Below, one piece after another: positions 24,200-30,886 of a DNA stretch of 32,041 nt. A program made the translations under genes and the position numbers. The DNA lies in the NCBI GenBank assembly GCA_022745215.1, contig JAIIWC010000014.1:1-32041 (forward strand), written 5' to 3'. The notes under the pieces are model-generated. The model made no database searches, was not told where the DNA came from, and was given only the letters and a program-made list of their open reading frames with translations. Position 1 is the stretch's first letter. Every line of letters begins with the position of its first letter. Origin of the DNA: Collinsella sp. Its GTDB lineage: Bacteria; Actinomycetota; Coriobacteriia; Coriobacteriales; Coriobacteriaceae.

Positions 24200-24234
24200 T
24201 AGAATACAATATAGAAAATGAACGGAGGACCTTT

Positions 24235-24846
24235 ATGAACCACGTTAAACACGTTATTCCGATGTCCGATTCGTCGGTCAGCATTAAGCCTGAGGATATT
24301 CAGCCGACGGTGCTGCCCGATGCATTTATTCAGTCCGAAATCGTGCGCAAACTCAATACGTTGAGTCTGCCGCGCTATGACCAGTTGCCCAATGTGACGC
24401 TCTACCGCGACCAGGTTATTGAGTATGTTGCGCTGTGGATGGAGCCGCTGTCCATTTGCGTTGAGCACCCTGTCATTACGCCATCGATGATCAATAACTA
24501 CGTGAAGGTCGGCCTGGTGCCTGCTCCGGTCAAAAAGCAATATGGCCGCGAGCAGATTGCCCGCCTGATCGCTATCTGCCTCTTTAAGCAGGTCTTACCT
24601 ATTGCTGCGGTGCAGGCACTCTTTAACATTCAGCGTTTGAGCTACGATGCCCCGACGGCCTTTAATTACGTCGTCGACCAGCTTGAGGCTTCGATTCGCG
24701 CGGCATTTTCGGTCGAACAAACCCCTGTTGCGGATACCGCTCACCAAGTGACGCGTGAGTCGCTGCTTGTTCGCAGTGCCGTATCGTCCTTCGTGTCGAA
24801 GGCGTATCTGATGAGCTACCTCAAGTTCAATGGGTTTAGCAACTGA
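24235..24846 (+). CDS. DUF1836 domain protein, probable DNA-binding regulator
   Basis: This 203-residue protein contains a DUF1836 domain from about residue 40 to 150 (YRDQVIEYVALWMEPL, ITPSMINNYVKVGLVPAPVKKQYGREQIARLIAICLFKQVLPI). The segment resembles a MerR-like winged helix in which MINNYVKVGLVPAPVKKQY is the recognition part. Family members are uncharacterised predicted regulators. The ATG at 24235 follows ACGGAGGAC by about six bases, which excludes longer frames starting at 24106. It is convergent with degV, and both promoters carry the same palindrome, suggesting autoregulation and control of degV. Function is inferred from fold and context. Confidence 0.8.
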   Translation: MNHVKHVIPMSDSSVSIKPEDIQPTVLPDAFIQSEIVRKLNTLSLPRYDQLPNVTLYRDQVIEYVALWMEPLSICVEHPVITPSMINNYVKVGLVPAPVKKQYGREQIARLIAICLFKQVLPIAAVQALFNIQRLSYDAPTAFNYVVDQLEASIRAAFSVEQTPVADTAHQVTRESLLVRSAVSSFVSKAYLMSYLKFNGFSN

Positions 24847-24860
24847 CCTATGAGGTGGTC

Positions 24861-24900
24861 GGTGGGACAAGCACTTCTGATAATTTTGTCCCACCTTTGT
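24861..24900 (+). terminator. Terminator after the DUF1836 gene
   Basis: GGTGGGACAA (24861-24870) pairs perfectly with TTGTCCCACC (24886-24895), followed by TTTGT. The opposite side lacks a T run, so it should work mainly on the plus strand. Confidence 0.85.
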
Positions 24901-24914
24901 TCCGGTTCGCTTGC

Positions 24915-25781
24915 CTAACGGCCCGAAGCTACGCCCATGCCGTAGCCGATGATGAGTCCGTGCATCTCGGCGTAGTAGGAATCCAAGCCGTTGCAGGGCA
25001 TGATGATGGTTTTGGAGCCCGGCCAGCGTTCTGTAATGCGATCGGCTAGCGCCTGGGCGCCCGGTTCGTTCTCCACGTGGTTGATGATGACCTCGCCGCC
25101 GGCAAAACCTTCGGCTTCCATGGTGTCGACGATCTTCCCAAGCATCTTCTTTTCGCCACGCGTGTGGCCCACGAGCTTAATCTCGCCCGCCTCACTTGCC
25201 GTTCCAAGGACACGGATGTTGAGCTTGTTGGCGATGACGCCAGCAGCCTTGGGGATACGTCCGGCCTTCGCGAGATTCTCGTAGTTGCACAGGCTAAAGA
25301 GAATTTTGCTGTTTTGTTCCAAGCTATCAAAATAGGCGCAAGCATCTTCAAAGGAAACATCCGGATTGCTTGTTAGATAGCGATCGAACAGCAGGAAGAT
25401 CAAATCCATTTTGCCGCCGGCCGCGCGTGAATTGACCAGATGAATCTGGCGGTCCGGATCCTCGGCAAGCACCATATCGCGTGCGGTGGCAGCGGCGTTA
25501 TAGCTACCCGAAACTCCTTCGGAGATGGGCATACAGATTGTCTTGTCGGCAAGCTTAAAGAGCTCAGCCCACTCCCCTACGCTGGGACAAGCGCTCGAAG
25601 AAGCGTTCGTCTCCGCCTGAACAGCGCAGTTGAGCTCATGAACATCGAGTGAAAGGTCATCGATGAATTCACGCTCCCCCACTCGAATTTTGAGGGGCGC
25701 AAATGCAAAGGTGGTATGGGGTGCGGTCGGTTGCCAATCGCGGAGGTTGCAGCTTGAATCGGAGATAAGTGCCCAGCTCAT
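24915..25781 (-). CDS. DegV family fatty-acid-binding protein
   Basis: This 288-residue protein matches the DegV/FakB family. LISDSSCNL lies at the N-terminus, PISEGVSGSYNAA at the first lipid-site region, and VNSRAAGGKMDLI follows. FakB proteins present a bound fatty acid to the kinase FakA for phosphorylation; FakA is not encoded in this window. The ATG at 25781 follows AAAGGA by seven bases. It has its own promoter with a perfect TATAAT and an overlapping palindromic operator. Chain-length preference cannot be read from the sequence. Confidence 0.88.
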   Translation of the reverse strand: MSWALISDSSCNLRDWQPTAPHTTFAFAPLKIRVGEREFIDDLSLDVHELNCAVQAETNASSSACPSVGEWAELFKLADKTICMPISEGVSGSYNAAATARDMVLAEDPDRQIHLVNSRAAGGKMDLIFLLFDRYLTSNPDVSFEDACAYFDSLEQNSKILFSLCNYENLAKAGRIPKAAGVIANKLNIRVLGTASEAGEIKLVGHTRGEKKMLGKIVDTMEAEGFAGGEVIINHVENEPGAQALADRITERWPGSKTIIMPCNGLDSYYAEMHGLIIGYGMGVASGR

Positions 25782-25810
25782 AGAGGGTCCTTTCTAATTG
25801 TTCCTCAACA

Positions 25811-25839
25811 ATTATAGCCATCTTGCAAACTGAATGTAC
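25811..25839 (-). promoter_or_regulatory. degV promoter
   Basis: On the minus strand a perfect TATAAT occupies 25816-25811. The position expected for -35, 17 bases upstream, is a poor match (GTACAT) and overlaps the outer bases of the palindrome at 25836-25872. A bound regulator would thus contact the -35 region directly. Confidence 0.7.
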
Positions 25840-25872
25840 GGCTATCTAGTTTTGAATACTAGATAGCCGTAC
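25836..25872. promoter_or_regulatory. Perfect palindromic operator upstream of degV
   Basis: GTACGGCTATCTAGT (25836-25850) and ACTAGATAGCCGTAC (25858-25872) are perfect inverse complements around a 7-base spacer. No T tract follows on either side. The inner 11 bases of each arm recur, imperfectly but with the same spacer, before the DUF1836 gene at 24171-24199. Confidence 0.75.
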
Positions 25873-25879
25873 AAGATTA

Positions 25880-25921
25880 GAAAAAAAGAATGGACCTCGC
25901 GACTTAAAGCCACGAGGTCCA
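25880..25921 (-). terminator. Terminator of the NlpC/P60 operon
   Basis: Read leftward, TGGACCTCG (25921-25913) pairs perfectly with CGAGGTCCA (25899-25891) around a 13-base loop. A T-rich run (TTCTTTTTTTCT) follows. It ends the minus-strand operon just before the degV operator. Confidence 0.9.
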
Positions 25922-25945
25922 CATTCACACGCTGTGTAAGATGAC

Positions 25946-27070
25946 TTAGTAACGCACGAAGATATAGTTGTTGTTCATGCCGGCGGCAACGGAGCTGATG
26001 ATAACACCCGTATTGTAGTCGGAAGCATGAATCATCTGACCACCACCGATGTAAATGCCGGTGTGGTACGAGTTGACCACAACGTCACCGGGCTGCGGAT
26101 CGGACACACGCGTCCAGCCCATAAAGGTACCCGTGGTGCCGAGGCGGCAATAGCGACCAGTGAGGCAATAGCTAACAAAACCAGAGCAGTCGAAGCTGTT
26201 CGGGCCAATTCCGCCCCAGGAATAAGCGCAACCAAGCTTGCTGTATGCACGCGAGACAACAGAACCGCCATCGACGGACTGGCTCGGAGCAGAAGGCGTC
26301 GGAGCCGGAGCAGGCGTGGAGGGCTGCGGCGTCGGAGCGGGTGTCGGCGTAGGAGCCGGAGTGTTGCCGCCCTGGTTGTTATTGCTGGTCTGGCCACCGT
26401 TGTTGGTGTTCTCGGTCGTACCGGCAGTCTCGTTGCTCACCGTGGCCTTCTCGGCGGTGCTAGCGTTGATGCCGGCCTGCAGCGCGGCATTGGCCTCGGC
26501 CTCGGCGGCAAGCTCGGCCTGCAGCTGCGAATCCAGGGAATTTACGACGTTCTGGGCTTCAGCCTGCTGGGCGTTAAGCTCGTCGACCTTCTTTTGCGTG
26601 GTGGCGACGTTCTTCTCCTGCTCGGCCTGCTTATCGGTGAGCTGCTGCTTAAGCTCCTTTACCTCTTGAATGGTCTGAGCCTGCTTATCAGAAACTTTGC
26701 CGTAGTAGAACAGACGGTTGAGCATATCGCTCAGATCATCGACACCCGTCAGAACCTGAAGCAGGCTCAGACCGCCGGTTTTGTACTCGCCGGCGACATA
26801 GGTCGAGAGCTTGGCCTGACCATCGGCGATCTCCTGCTGCTTTTGCGTGATCTCGCCGGCAGTCTGATCGAGCGCTTGCGTCTGCGTGGCGAGCTCATCG
26901 TAAATCTGCTGAGTTTGGGTACCGATCTGCTCGAGCTTCGTACGAGCAGCGGCAAGGTCGGATGCGGTATCGGCGTAGGCAGGAGCCGCGAGGCCCAAGC
27001 CCAAAACACAAGCGAGGGTTGCCGTAGCAGCGCAGCGTGCCATGTTTTTGTGCGTGTTTGCTGTGCGCAT
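25946..27070 (-). CDS. Secreted coiled-coil NlpC/P60 peptidoglycan hydrolase
   Basis: This 374-residue protein has a signal peptide (about 1-33, cut after AYA-D), a long coiled coil (about 35-205), a Gln/Asn/Gly and Pro/Thr/Ala-rich linker (about 215-265) and a C-terminal NlpC/P60 domain. The catalytic residues are C295 (DCSGF), H336 (YHTGIYIGGG) and H348 (MIHAS). The layout resembles CwlO and RipA, peptide-cleaving hydrolases that act outside the membrane in growth or daughter-cell separation and whose coiled coil controls activity, often through FtsEX. FtsEX is not in this window. AAAGGAAG precedes the ATG. It is the last gene of the operon, 32 bases after apt. Confidence 0.92.
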   Translation of the reverse strand: MRTANTHKNMARCAATATLACVLGLGLAAPAYADTASDLAAARTKLEQIGTQTQQIYDELATQTQALDQTAGEITQKQQEIADGQAKLSTYVAGEYKTGGLSLLQVLTGVDDLSDMLNRLFYYGKVSDKQAQTIQEVKELKQQLTDKQAEQEKNVATTQKKVDELNAQQAEAQNVVNSLDSQLQAELAAEAEANAALQAGINASTAEKATVSNETAGTTENTNNGGQTSNNNQGGNTPAPTPTPAPTPQPSTPAPAPTPSAPSQSVDGGSVVSRAYSKLGCAYSWGGIGPNSFDCSGFVSYCLTGRYCRLGTTGTFMGWTRVSDPQPGDVVVNSYHTGIYIGGGQMIHASDYNTGVIISSVAAGMNNNYIFVRY

Positions 27071-27102
27071 GTAGCTTCCTTTCCAGTAACTAAGGGTAAC
27101 GG

Positions 27103-27633
27103 CTAGCCTACCGTCACCAGGCTAAAGAGCTCCACATCGTCATCAGACGGCGTGAGCTTCTCGCGCGGGTTGAGAAACGCAAGCTCAAGTATACAACCGT
27201 AACCGATAAGCTTTGCGCCCATATCTCGCACCAGTTTACCTGTTGCCTCGACGGTTCCGCCCGTCGCGACCAAGTCGTCCAGAATCAACACGGTATCTTT
27301 AGAGCTGATAGCGTCGGCATGGATCTCAATTGAATCGGTGCCGTACTCGAGCTCGTAGCTCTGGCTTACGGTCTCGCGCGGCAGCTTGCCCGGTTTACGT
27401 GCGGGAACAAAGCCGGCGCCAAGGGCTACAGCCACCGGTACGCCAACCATAAAGCCGCGAGCCTCGGGACCCACGACCTTGGTGATTCCCATGCCGGCAA
27501 AGTGCTCGGCGAGGGCATCGGTCATGGCTTTGAGCGCCTCGGGATTGCCAAAGAGGGGCGTGATGTCTTTGAAGATGACTCCGGGCTCGGGATAGTCGGG
27601 GATGTCGACGATTTGAGATTCGAAGTCGTACAT
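27103..27633 (-). CDS. apt: Adenine phosphoribosyltransferase
   Basis: This 176-residue enzyme makes AMP from adenine and PRPP in purine salvage. The PRPP-binding loop VLILDDLVATGGT is at residues 115-127. FKDITPLF (21-28) and ARGFMVG (58-64) are typical of Apt. The ATG at 27633 (MYDFES) follows AAAGG by about seven bases; an earlier in-frame ATG at 27648 would overlap that site. It lies between the MerR regulator and the NlpC/P60 gene with gaps of about 40 and 32 bases. Confidence 0.95.
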   Translation of the reverse strand: MYDFESQIVDIPDYPEPGVIFKDITPLFGNPEALKAMTDALAEHFAGMGITKVVGPEARGFMVGVPVAVALGAGFVPARKPGKLPRETVSQSYELEYGTDSIEIHADAISSKDTVLILDDLVATGGTVEATGKLVRDMGAKLIGYGCILELAFLNPREKLTPSDDDVELFSLVTVG

Positions 27634-27673
27634 TGCATGACCTTTCAATGGGTTGCCGGATAAGCGGCAGCGG

Positions 27674-28552
27674 TTATTTGCCCGCCGTGGCGGTGCCGGA
27701 GTGCGAAGGGGCGACGACCTTGAGCGGCTTTACGAGAGAATCCTCGTGCGAAGCCGGCGTGGCTATCTCTTCGTTTTTGGCTTTGGTGGACTCGGAGCGA
27801 GTGATTTCCTCATCGAGTGCATCGATGTCGGCGTCCTCGACCACGGCGTTGAGCGACTCAAAAACGCGGTTCTTGAGCAGCGCAGTGTGCACACCCTCGG
27901 TCAGGTCGTGAAGCTTCTTAAACGCACGCTCGAGCTTGGCGTCGCGCTCGTCATCGGAGGTATCCATTCCAAGCATGCTCACGAGCACCTGCTCAAACAT
28001 CGAGGACTCGCGGTTGGCGGAAGACACGTACTGACGCAGGTTGCGGGGCTCGATATGGAAGCGTGACAGCTCGGAGCAGTAGCGGATGATCGGAAAATCG
28101 CGACCATCGACGAGCTCACGATTCTGCGGACTCTTGATGATGCGAATGAGGTCGTTCTCGGCGAGCGAGCGGATAAACGAAATCTCGACGCCCAGCATAT
28201 CGGGAATGGTCTCGATGGGATGCAGCTTTTGCTTAGTCTCCTTGGGCTCCGTCTTGAGCGGAACATCGGATAGCAAGCCCACCTCGTAGGCGAGCGTTGA
28301 CAGGTCCGTGGCGTTTTCCAAGCGCTGCTTAATCACGTTGAGAGGCATGTAGCGGGTCTTCTGCAAATGCAGGATGACCTCCAGGCGATCAACGTCCTCC
28401 TTAGAGTACTGACGGTATCCCTTAGGCGTACGATGAGGGGTAATGAGCCCCTCATCTTCTAGAAATCTAATTTTTGAGTTCGAAAGATCGGGGTATGCGC
28501 CTCGAAGTAGGTTGACGACTTGGCCGATACTCAGATAGTTGCGTTCGGCCAT
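27674..28552 (-). CDS. MerR-family regulator, FtsR-like
   Basis: This 292-residue protein has an N-terminal MerR winged helix (about residues 5-75, LSIGQVVNLL to the KGYRQYSKEDVDRL wing). A second helical region (about 115-200) and an acidic, low-complexity C-terminal tail follow. Its place right after a GarA-like FHA gene mirrors mycobacterial Rv1827-Rv1828 and corynebacterial FtsR, an activator of ftsZ. The match in size and context supports an FtsR-like regulator, but its target genes cannot be read here. It starts three bases after the FHA stop, so the two are co-translated. Confidence 0.85.
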   Translation of the reverse strand: MAERNYLSIGQVVNLLRGAYPDLSNSKIRFLEDEGLITPHRTPKGYRQYSKEDVDRLEVILHLQKTRYMPLNVIKQRLENATDLSTLAYEVGLLSDVPLKTEPKETKQKLHPIETIPDMLGVEISFIRSLAENDLIRIIKSPQNRELVDGRDFPIIRYCSELSRFHIEPRNLRQYVSSANRESSMFEQVLVSMLGMDTSDDERDAKLERAFKKLHDLTEGVHTALLKNRVFESLNAVVEDADIDALDEEITRSESTKAKNEEIATPASHEDSLVKPLKVVAPSHSGTATAGK

Positions 28553-28555
28553 GCC

Positions 28556-28990
28556 CTACTCACCGGTTTCGATGCGCTCCGGCGTGCTCTCGTGGTAGAT
28601 GAGCGTAAACGTACCGATCTGGACGGAAGAACCGTCGTGCAGCGGGGCTGCATTGACGATGGCACCGTCGACCCAGGTGCCATTGAGCGAGCCCAAGTCC
28701 TCGATGCGAGCGCCGAGGCCCTCGCGGATAATGCGCGCGTGGCTGCGCGAAACAGTCATGTCGTTGAGGAAGATGCCGTTCGCAGGATCGCGGCCAATGG
28801 TGGTCACGTCGTCCTCGAGCTCAAAGGCGGCACCAGTCTGCGGACCCTTGACGATGGACAGAACGGGGGCGGTGATGCGCACGTTGGCCATGAGGTCGGG
28901 AACGGTGACGTCGCTTGAAGGCACGCGGAATACGCAGGTAGCGTCAGCAGTCTTATCATTCTGAGGCATATTGTTAACCATGTTGTCCAT
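28556..28990 (-). CDS. garA: GarA/OdhI-like FHA domain protein
   Basis: This 144-residue protein has an N-terminal tail with ATCVFR (T18), then an FHA domain (about residues 50-135) with GRD, SRSHA and LGSLNGTWV. GarA/OdhI proteins bind and inhibit 2-oxoglutarate dehydrogenase and activate glutamate synthase; phosphorylation of the tail by Ser/Thr kinases makes it fold back on the FHA domain. Mycobacterial GarA has ETTSVFR, and here the motif is DATCVFR, keeping one threonine of the two. The ATG at 28990 follows AGGGG by five to six bases; a longer frame from 29023 is rejected. The next gene is an FtsR-like MerR regulator. The name rests on the motif and neighbourhood. Confidence 0.86.
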   Translation of the reverse strand: MDNMVNNMPQNDKTADATCVFRVPSSDVTVPDLMANVRITAPVLSIVKGPQTGAAFELEDDVTTIGRDPANGIFLNDMTVSRSHARIIREGLGARIEDLGSLNGTWVDGAIVNAAPLHDGSSVQIGTFTLIYHESTPERIETGE

Positions 28991-29056
28991 GACAACCCCT
29001 AACTTATCGCGGACGTGCCGCAAATAATGAACCGTACGTAATCATACCCCAATGAA

Positions 29057-29761
29057 TCAGTCTTCGATTTCAGGGTTCAGAAAGTCGATGTCCTCGTCCT
29101 CGGGATGCGCGAGAGCCTGTTTAATGGCCACTCCGCCCTTAATGGAGTAGATGACAGCCGTGAGCATGGAGAAGATCACGCCGCCATACACGAAGAAGAT
29201 GCCGAGGGGCACCGAGCTTCCGTTGAGACCCGGGAAGGCCGTGAACGTGGAAGGCAGCAGATGCCAGCCGTCCACGATGGGAAAGCCGAGCAGCATGAGC
29301 GAGAAGCCGGTCATGAGCAGCGCGGTGGCAATCTTTCCGGGAAAGACGACATCGATGGGGCGACGGTGATAATGACGCACGATAAGCGTGCCGATGCCCA
29401 GATAGATGTCGCGGCCGATAATGAGCACGCAGACCCAGATGGGCAGCTCTCCTCGGACCACCAGTCCAAGTACGCCGGTGAACAGCAGCGCACGGTCGCA
29501 AATGGGGTCCATGACCTTGCCGAGCCACGAGACCGTTTTGGTCATGCGGGCGATCTGACCGTCCATCCAGTCGGTGGAGGCGGCAACAGCGTAGATAACG
29601 ATGGCGATGACGCGGTTGTTATCCGTCACAAACAGGTACAGAAATACCAGAGTGAGGATCAGGCGCGTAAAGGTGATGAAATTGGAGATCGTAAAGATCT
29701 TATTCGACGGGTAATCGGAAGTGCCGATAAGCTCCTTTTTGATCTTCTTTTTGATGCCCAC
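29057..29761 (-). CDS. CDP-alcohol phosphatidyltransferase (second PgsA-like paralogue)
   Basis: This 234-residue multi-pass membrane protein has the complete CDP-alcohol motif DWMDGQIAR-N8-G-N3-D-N3-D. It could be a phosphatidylglycerophosphate synthase, a cardiolipin synthase of the actinobacterial type, or another head-group transferase. The sequence alone does not decide, and the canonical pgsA is at 8156. The start is GTG at 29761, behind GGGGGAG with four-base spacing. A promoter lies immediately upstream of it, which rules out the longer frame from 29887. It opens the operon with the GarA-like and FtsR-like genes, as a phosphatidyltransferase also does near Rv1827 in mycobacteria. Confidence 0.85.
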   Translation of the reverse strand: MGIKKKIKKELIGTSDYPSNKIFTISNFITFTRLILTLVFLYLFVTDNNRVIAIVIYAVAASTDWMDGQIARMTKTVSWLGKVMDPICDRALLFTGVLGLVVRGELPIWVCVLIIGRDIYLGIGTLIVRHYHRRPIDVVFPGKIATALLMTGFSLMLLGFPIVDGWHLLPSTFTAFPGLNGSSVPLGIFFVYGGVIFSMLTAVIYSIKGGVAIKQALAHPEDEDIDFLNPEIED

Positions 29762-29797
29762 AGGACTCCCCCGCTGGTTAACGACAAAACTTTCGCT

Positions 29798-29826
29798 ACT
29801 ATACCCGTTCCGGCGATGTCTATCCA
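29798..29826 (-). promoter_or_regulatory. Promoter of the pgsA2-FHA-MerR-apt-NlpC operon
   Basis: On the minus strand TGGATA (29826-29821) and TATAGT (29803-29798) are exactly 17 bases apart and match the consensus at four and five of six positions. The predicted transcript starts about 30 bases before the GTG. Confidence 0.6.
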
Positions 29827-29889
29827 GCGTAAGCATAGAGAGTCCAGACATATGGAGGATGCTACTGGGTTGTGCGGGATTCTGCATTT

Positions 29890-29946
29890 GTGTACATCAG
29901 CCTCCAAATATGATATTTTTCGGCATCTTTGATGGCTGATGTACAC
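29890..29946. repeat. 13-bp perfect inverted repeat with AT-rich spacer
   Basis: GTGTACATCAGCC (29890-29902) and GGCTGATGTACAC (29934-29946) are perfect inverse complements separated by 31 bases. The spacer is AT-rich and contains TATGAT and a T run. It could be paired operator half-sites, an RNA hairpin or a recombination-type site; no recombinase gene is nearby. Confidence 0.65.
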
Positions 29947-30106
29947 GTTTTGATTCGGTGATTACATCGATCGGGAAAGTTGTTGCCTTAAACAAATTAA
30001 TCATGATGTGCGGGTCGAGAAGGGTTGGCGCCAAAAGAACCCAACGGCCGTTATGGCTTCGTTAGAAACGCGCCCCACCATGGATGGTGAACCCGAAAGG
30101 TAAGGC

Positions 30107-30133
30107 GCGCGGGCACGGTGACTCGGCCCGCGC
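30107..30133 (+). promoter_or_regulatory. GC-rich leader hairpin before the ABC transporter
   Basis: GCGCGGGC (30107-30114) pairs perfectly with GCCCGCGC (30126-30133) around an 11-base loop. No T tract follows. It lies 24 bases before the start codon and may stabilise or attenuate the leader. Confidence 0.5.
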
Positions 30134-30157
30134 TCCCGGAAGAGAAAGGATAAACCC

Positions 30158-30886
30158 ATGGGTTTCATGCTCGAGACGCGTGGGCTCACCAAGCGCTTCG
30201 GCCGCGGCGACCAGGCGCAGGACGCCGTGGCCGACGTGAGCCTTCATATCCGCGAGGGCGAGGTGTACGGGCTGCTCGGTCCCAACGGCGCCGGCAAGTC
30301 GACAACGCTCAAGATGATCTGCGGGATGCTGCGGCCGACGGCCGGGGAGATCCTCTTTGCCGGGCACGCCTGGCGCCGCGAGGACCTCTACGCAATCGGC
30401 AGCCTCATCGAGGAGGCGCCGCTCTACCCCAACCTCACCGCGCGCGAGAACCTGCGCGTGCGCACCACGCTGCTGGGCCTTCCCGAGAGCCGCATAGATG
30501 AGGTGCTCGCCGCCGTGGACCTCGCGGACACCGGGAAGAAGCGCGCCGGGCGCTTCTCGATGGGGATGCGGCAGCGCCTGGGGCTCGCGTTGGCGCTGAT
30601 CGCCCGGCCACGCCTGCTCGTGCTCGACGAGCCCACCAACGGCCTCGACCCCATCGGCATCGAGGAACTGCGCGACCAGATCCGCGGCTTCGCGGCGGCG
30701 GGTACGACGGTGATCGTCTCGAGCCACATCCTCTCCGAGGTGCAGCAGATGGCAGACACCATCGGCATCATCTGCGGGGGGCGCCTTGCCTACGAGGATG
30801 CGCTTCGTCCCGGGCAGGACCTCGAGGAACTCTTCATGAGCTTCTGCCGGGAAGGGCGACGAGCGCGCGGGGAGGTGGCGGCATGA
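30158..30886 (+). CDS. Lantibiotic-immunity ABC transporter ATPase (LanF/MutF type)
   Basis: This 242-residue ATPase energises a LanFEG-type exporter that expels lantibiotics from the membrane. Walker A GPNGAGKST is at residues 41-49, signature FSMGMRQ, Walker B LLVLDEPTNGLD, and the switch histidine in IVSSH. The Q-loop position carries glutamate instead (GSLIEEAPLYPNLTARENL, E85), the E-loop variant known from LanF proteins. AGAAAGGA lies about seven bases before the ATG. It overlaps the next gene by four bases (ATGA). Codons are richer in GCG, CTC and CGC than in the genes to the left. Other exporters with similar ATPases, such as bacitracin BcrA, remain possible. Confidence 0.86.
   Translation: MGFMLETRGLTKRFGRGDQAQDAVADVSLHIREGEVYGLLGPNGAGKSTTLKMICGMLRPTAGEILFAGHAWRREDLYAIGSLIEEAPLYPNLTARENLRVRTTLLGLPESRIDEVLAAVDLADTGKKRAGRFSMGMRQRLGLALALIARPRLLVLDEPTNGLDPIGIEELRDQIRGFAAAGTTVIVSSHILSEVQQMADTIGIICGGRLAYEDALRPGQDLEELFMSFCREGRRARGEVAA

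Larger units (their letters stand above)
29827..30157. other. Divergent intergenic region at a composition boundary
   Basis: This gap separates the minus-strand operon promoter from the ABC transporter. It contains a long-spaced 13-bp inverted repeat (29890-29946), a stretch without recognisable features, and a GC-rich hairpin (30107-30133). A 20-codon ORF from 30003 has no ribosome site. Base composition climbs visibly after about 30050. Confidence 0.6.

Noticed and set aside
25836..25872. degV upstream palindrome as a terminator of the NlpC/P60 operon
   Set aside because: A clear terminator with a T run already lies at 25880-25921, and this palindrome has no T tract on either side. Its twin before the DUF1836 gene favours an operator.
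26027..27106. Plus-strand open frame of 359 codons rich in leucine and arginine
   Set aside because: It is the complement of the NlpC/P60 gene, whose signal peptide, coiled coil and catalytic residues are complete.
30003..30065. 20-codon frame as a possible leader peptide or lantibiotic precursor
   Set aside because: No ribosome site, no leader-like sequence and no cysteine/serine-rich core; it ends well before the ABC leader hairpin.
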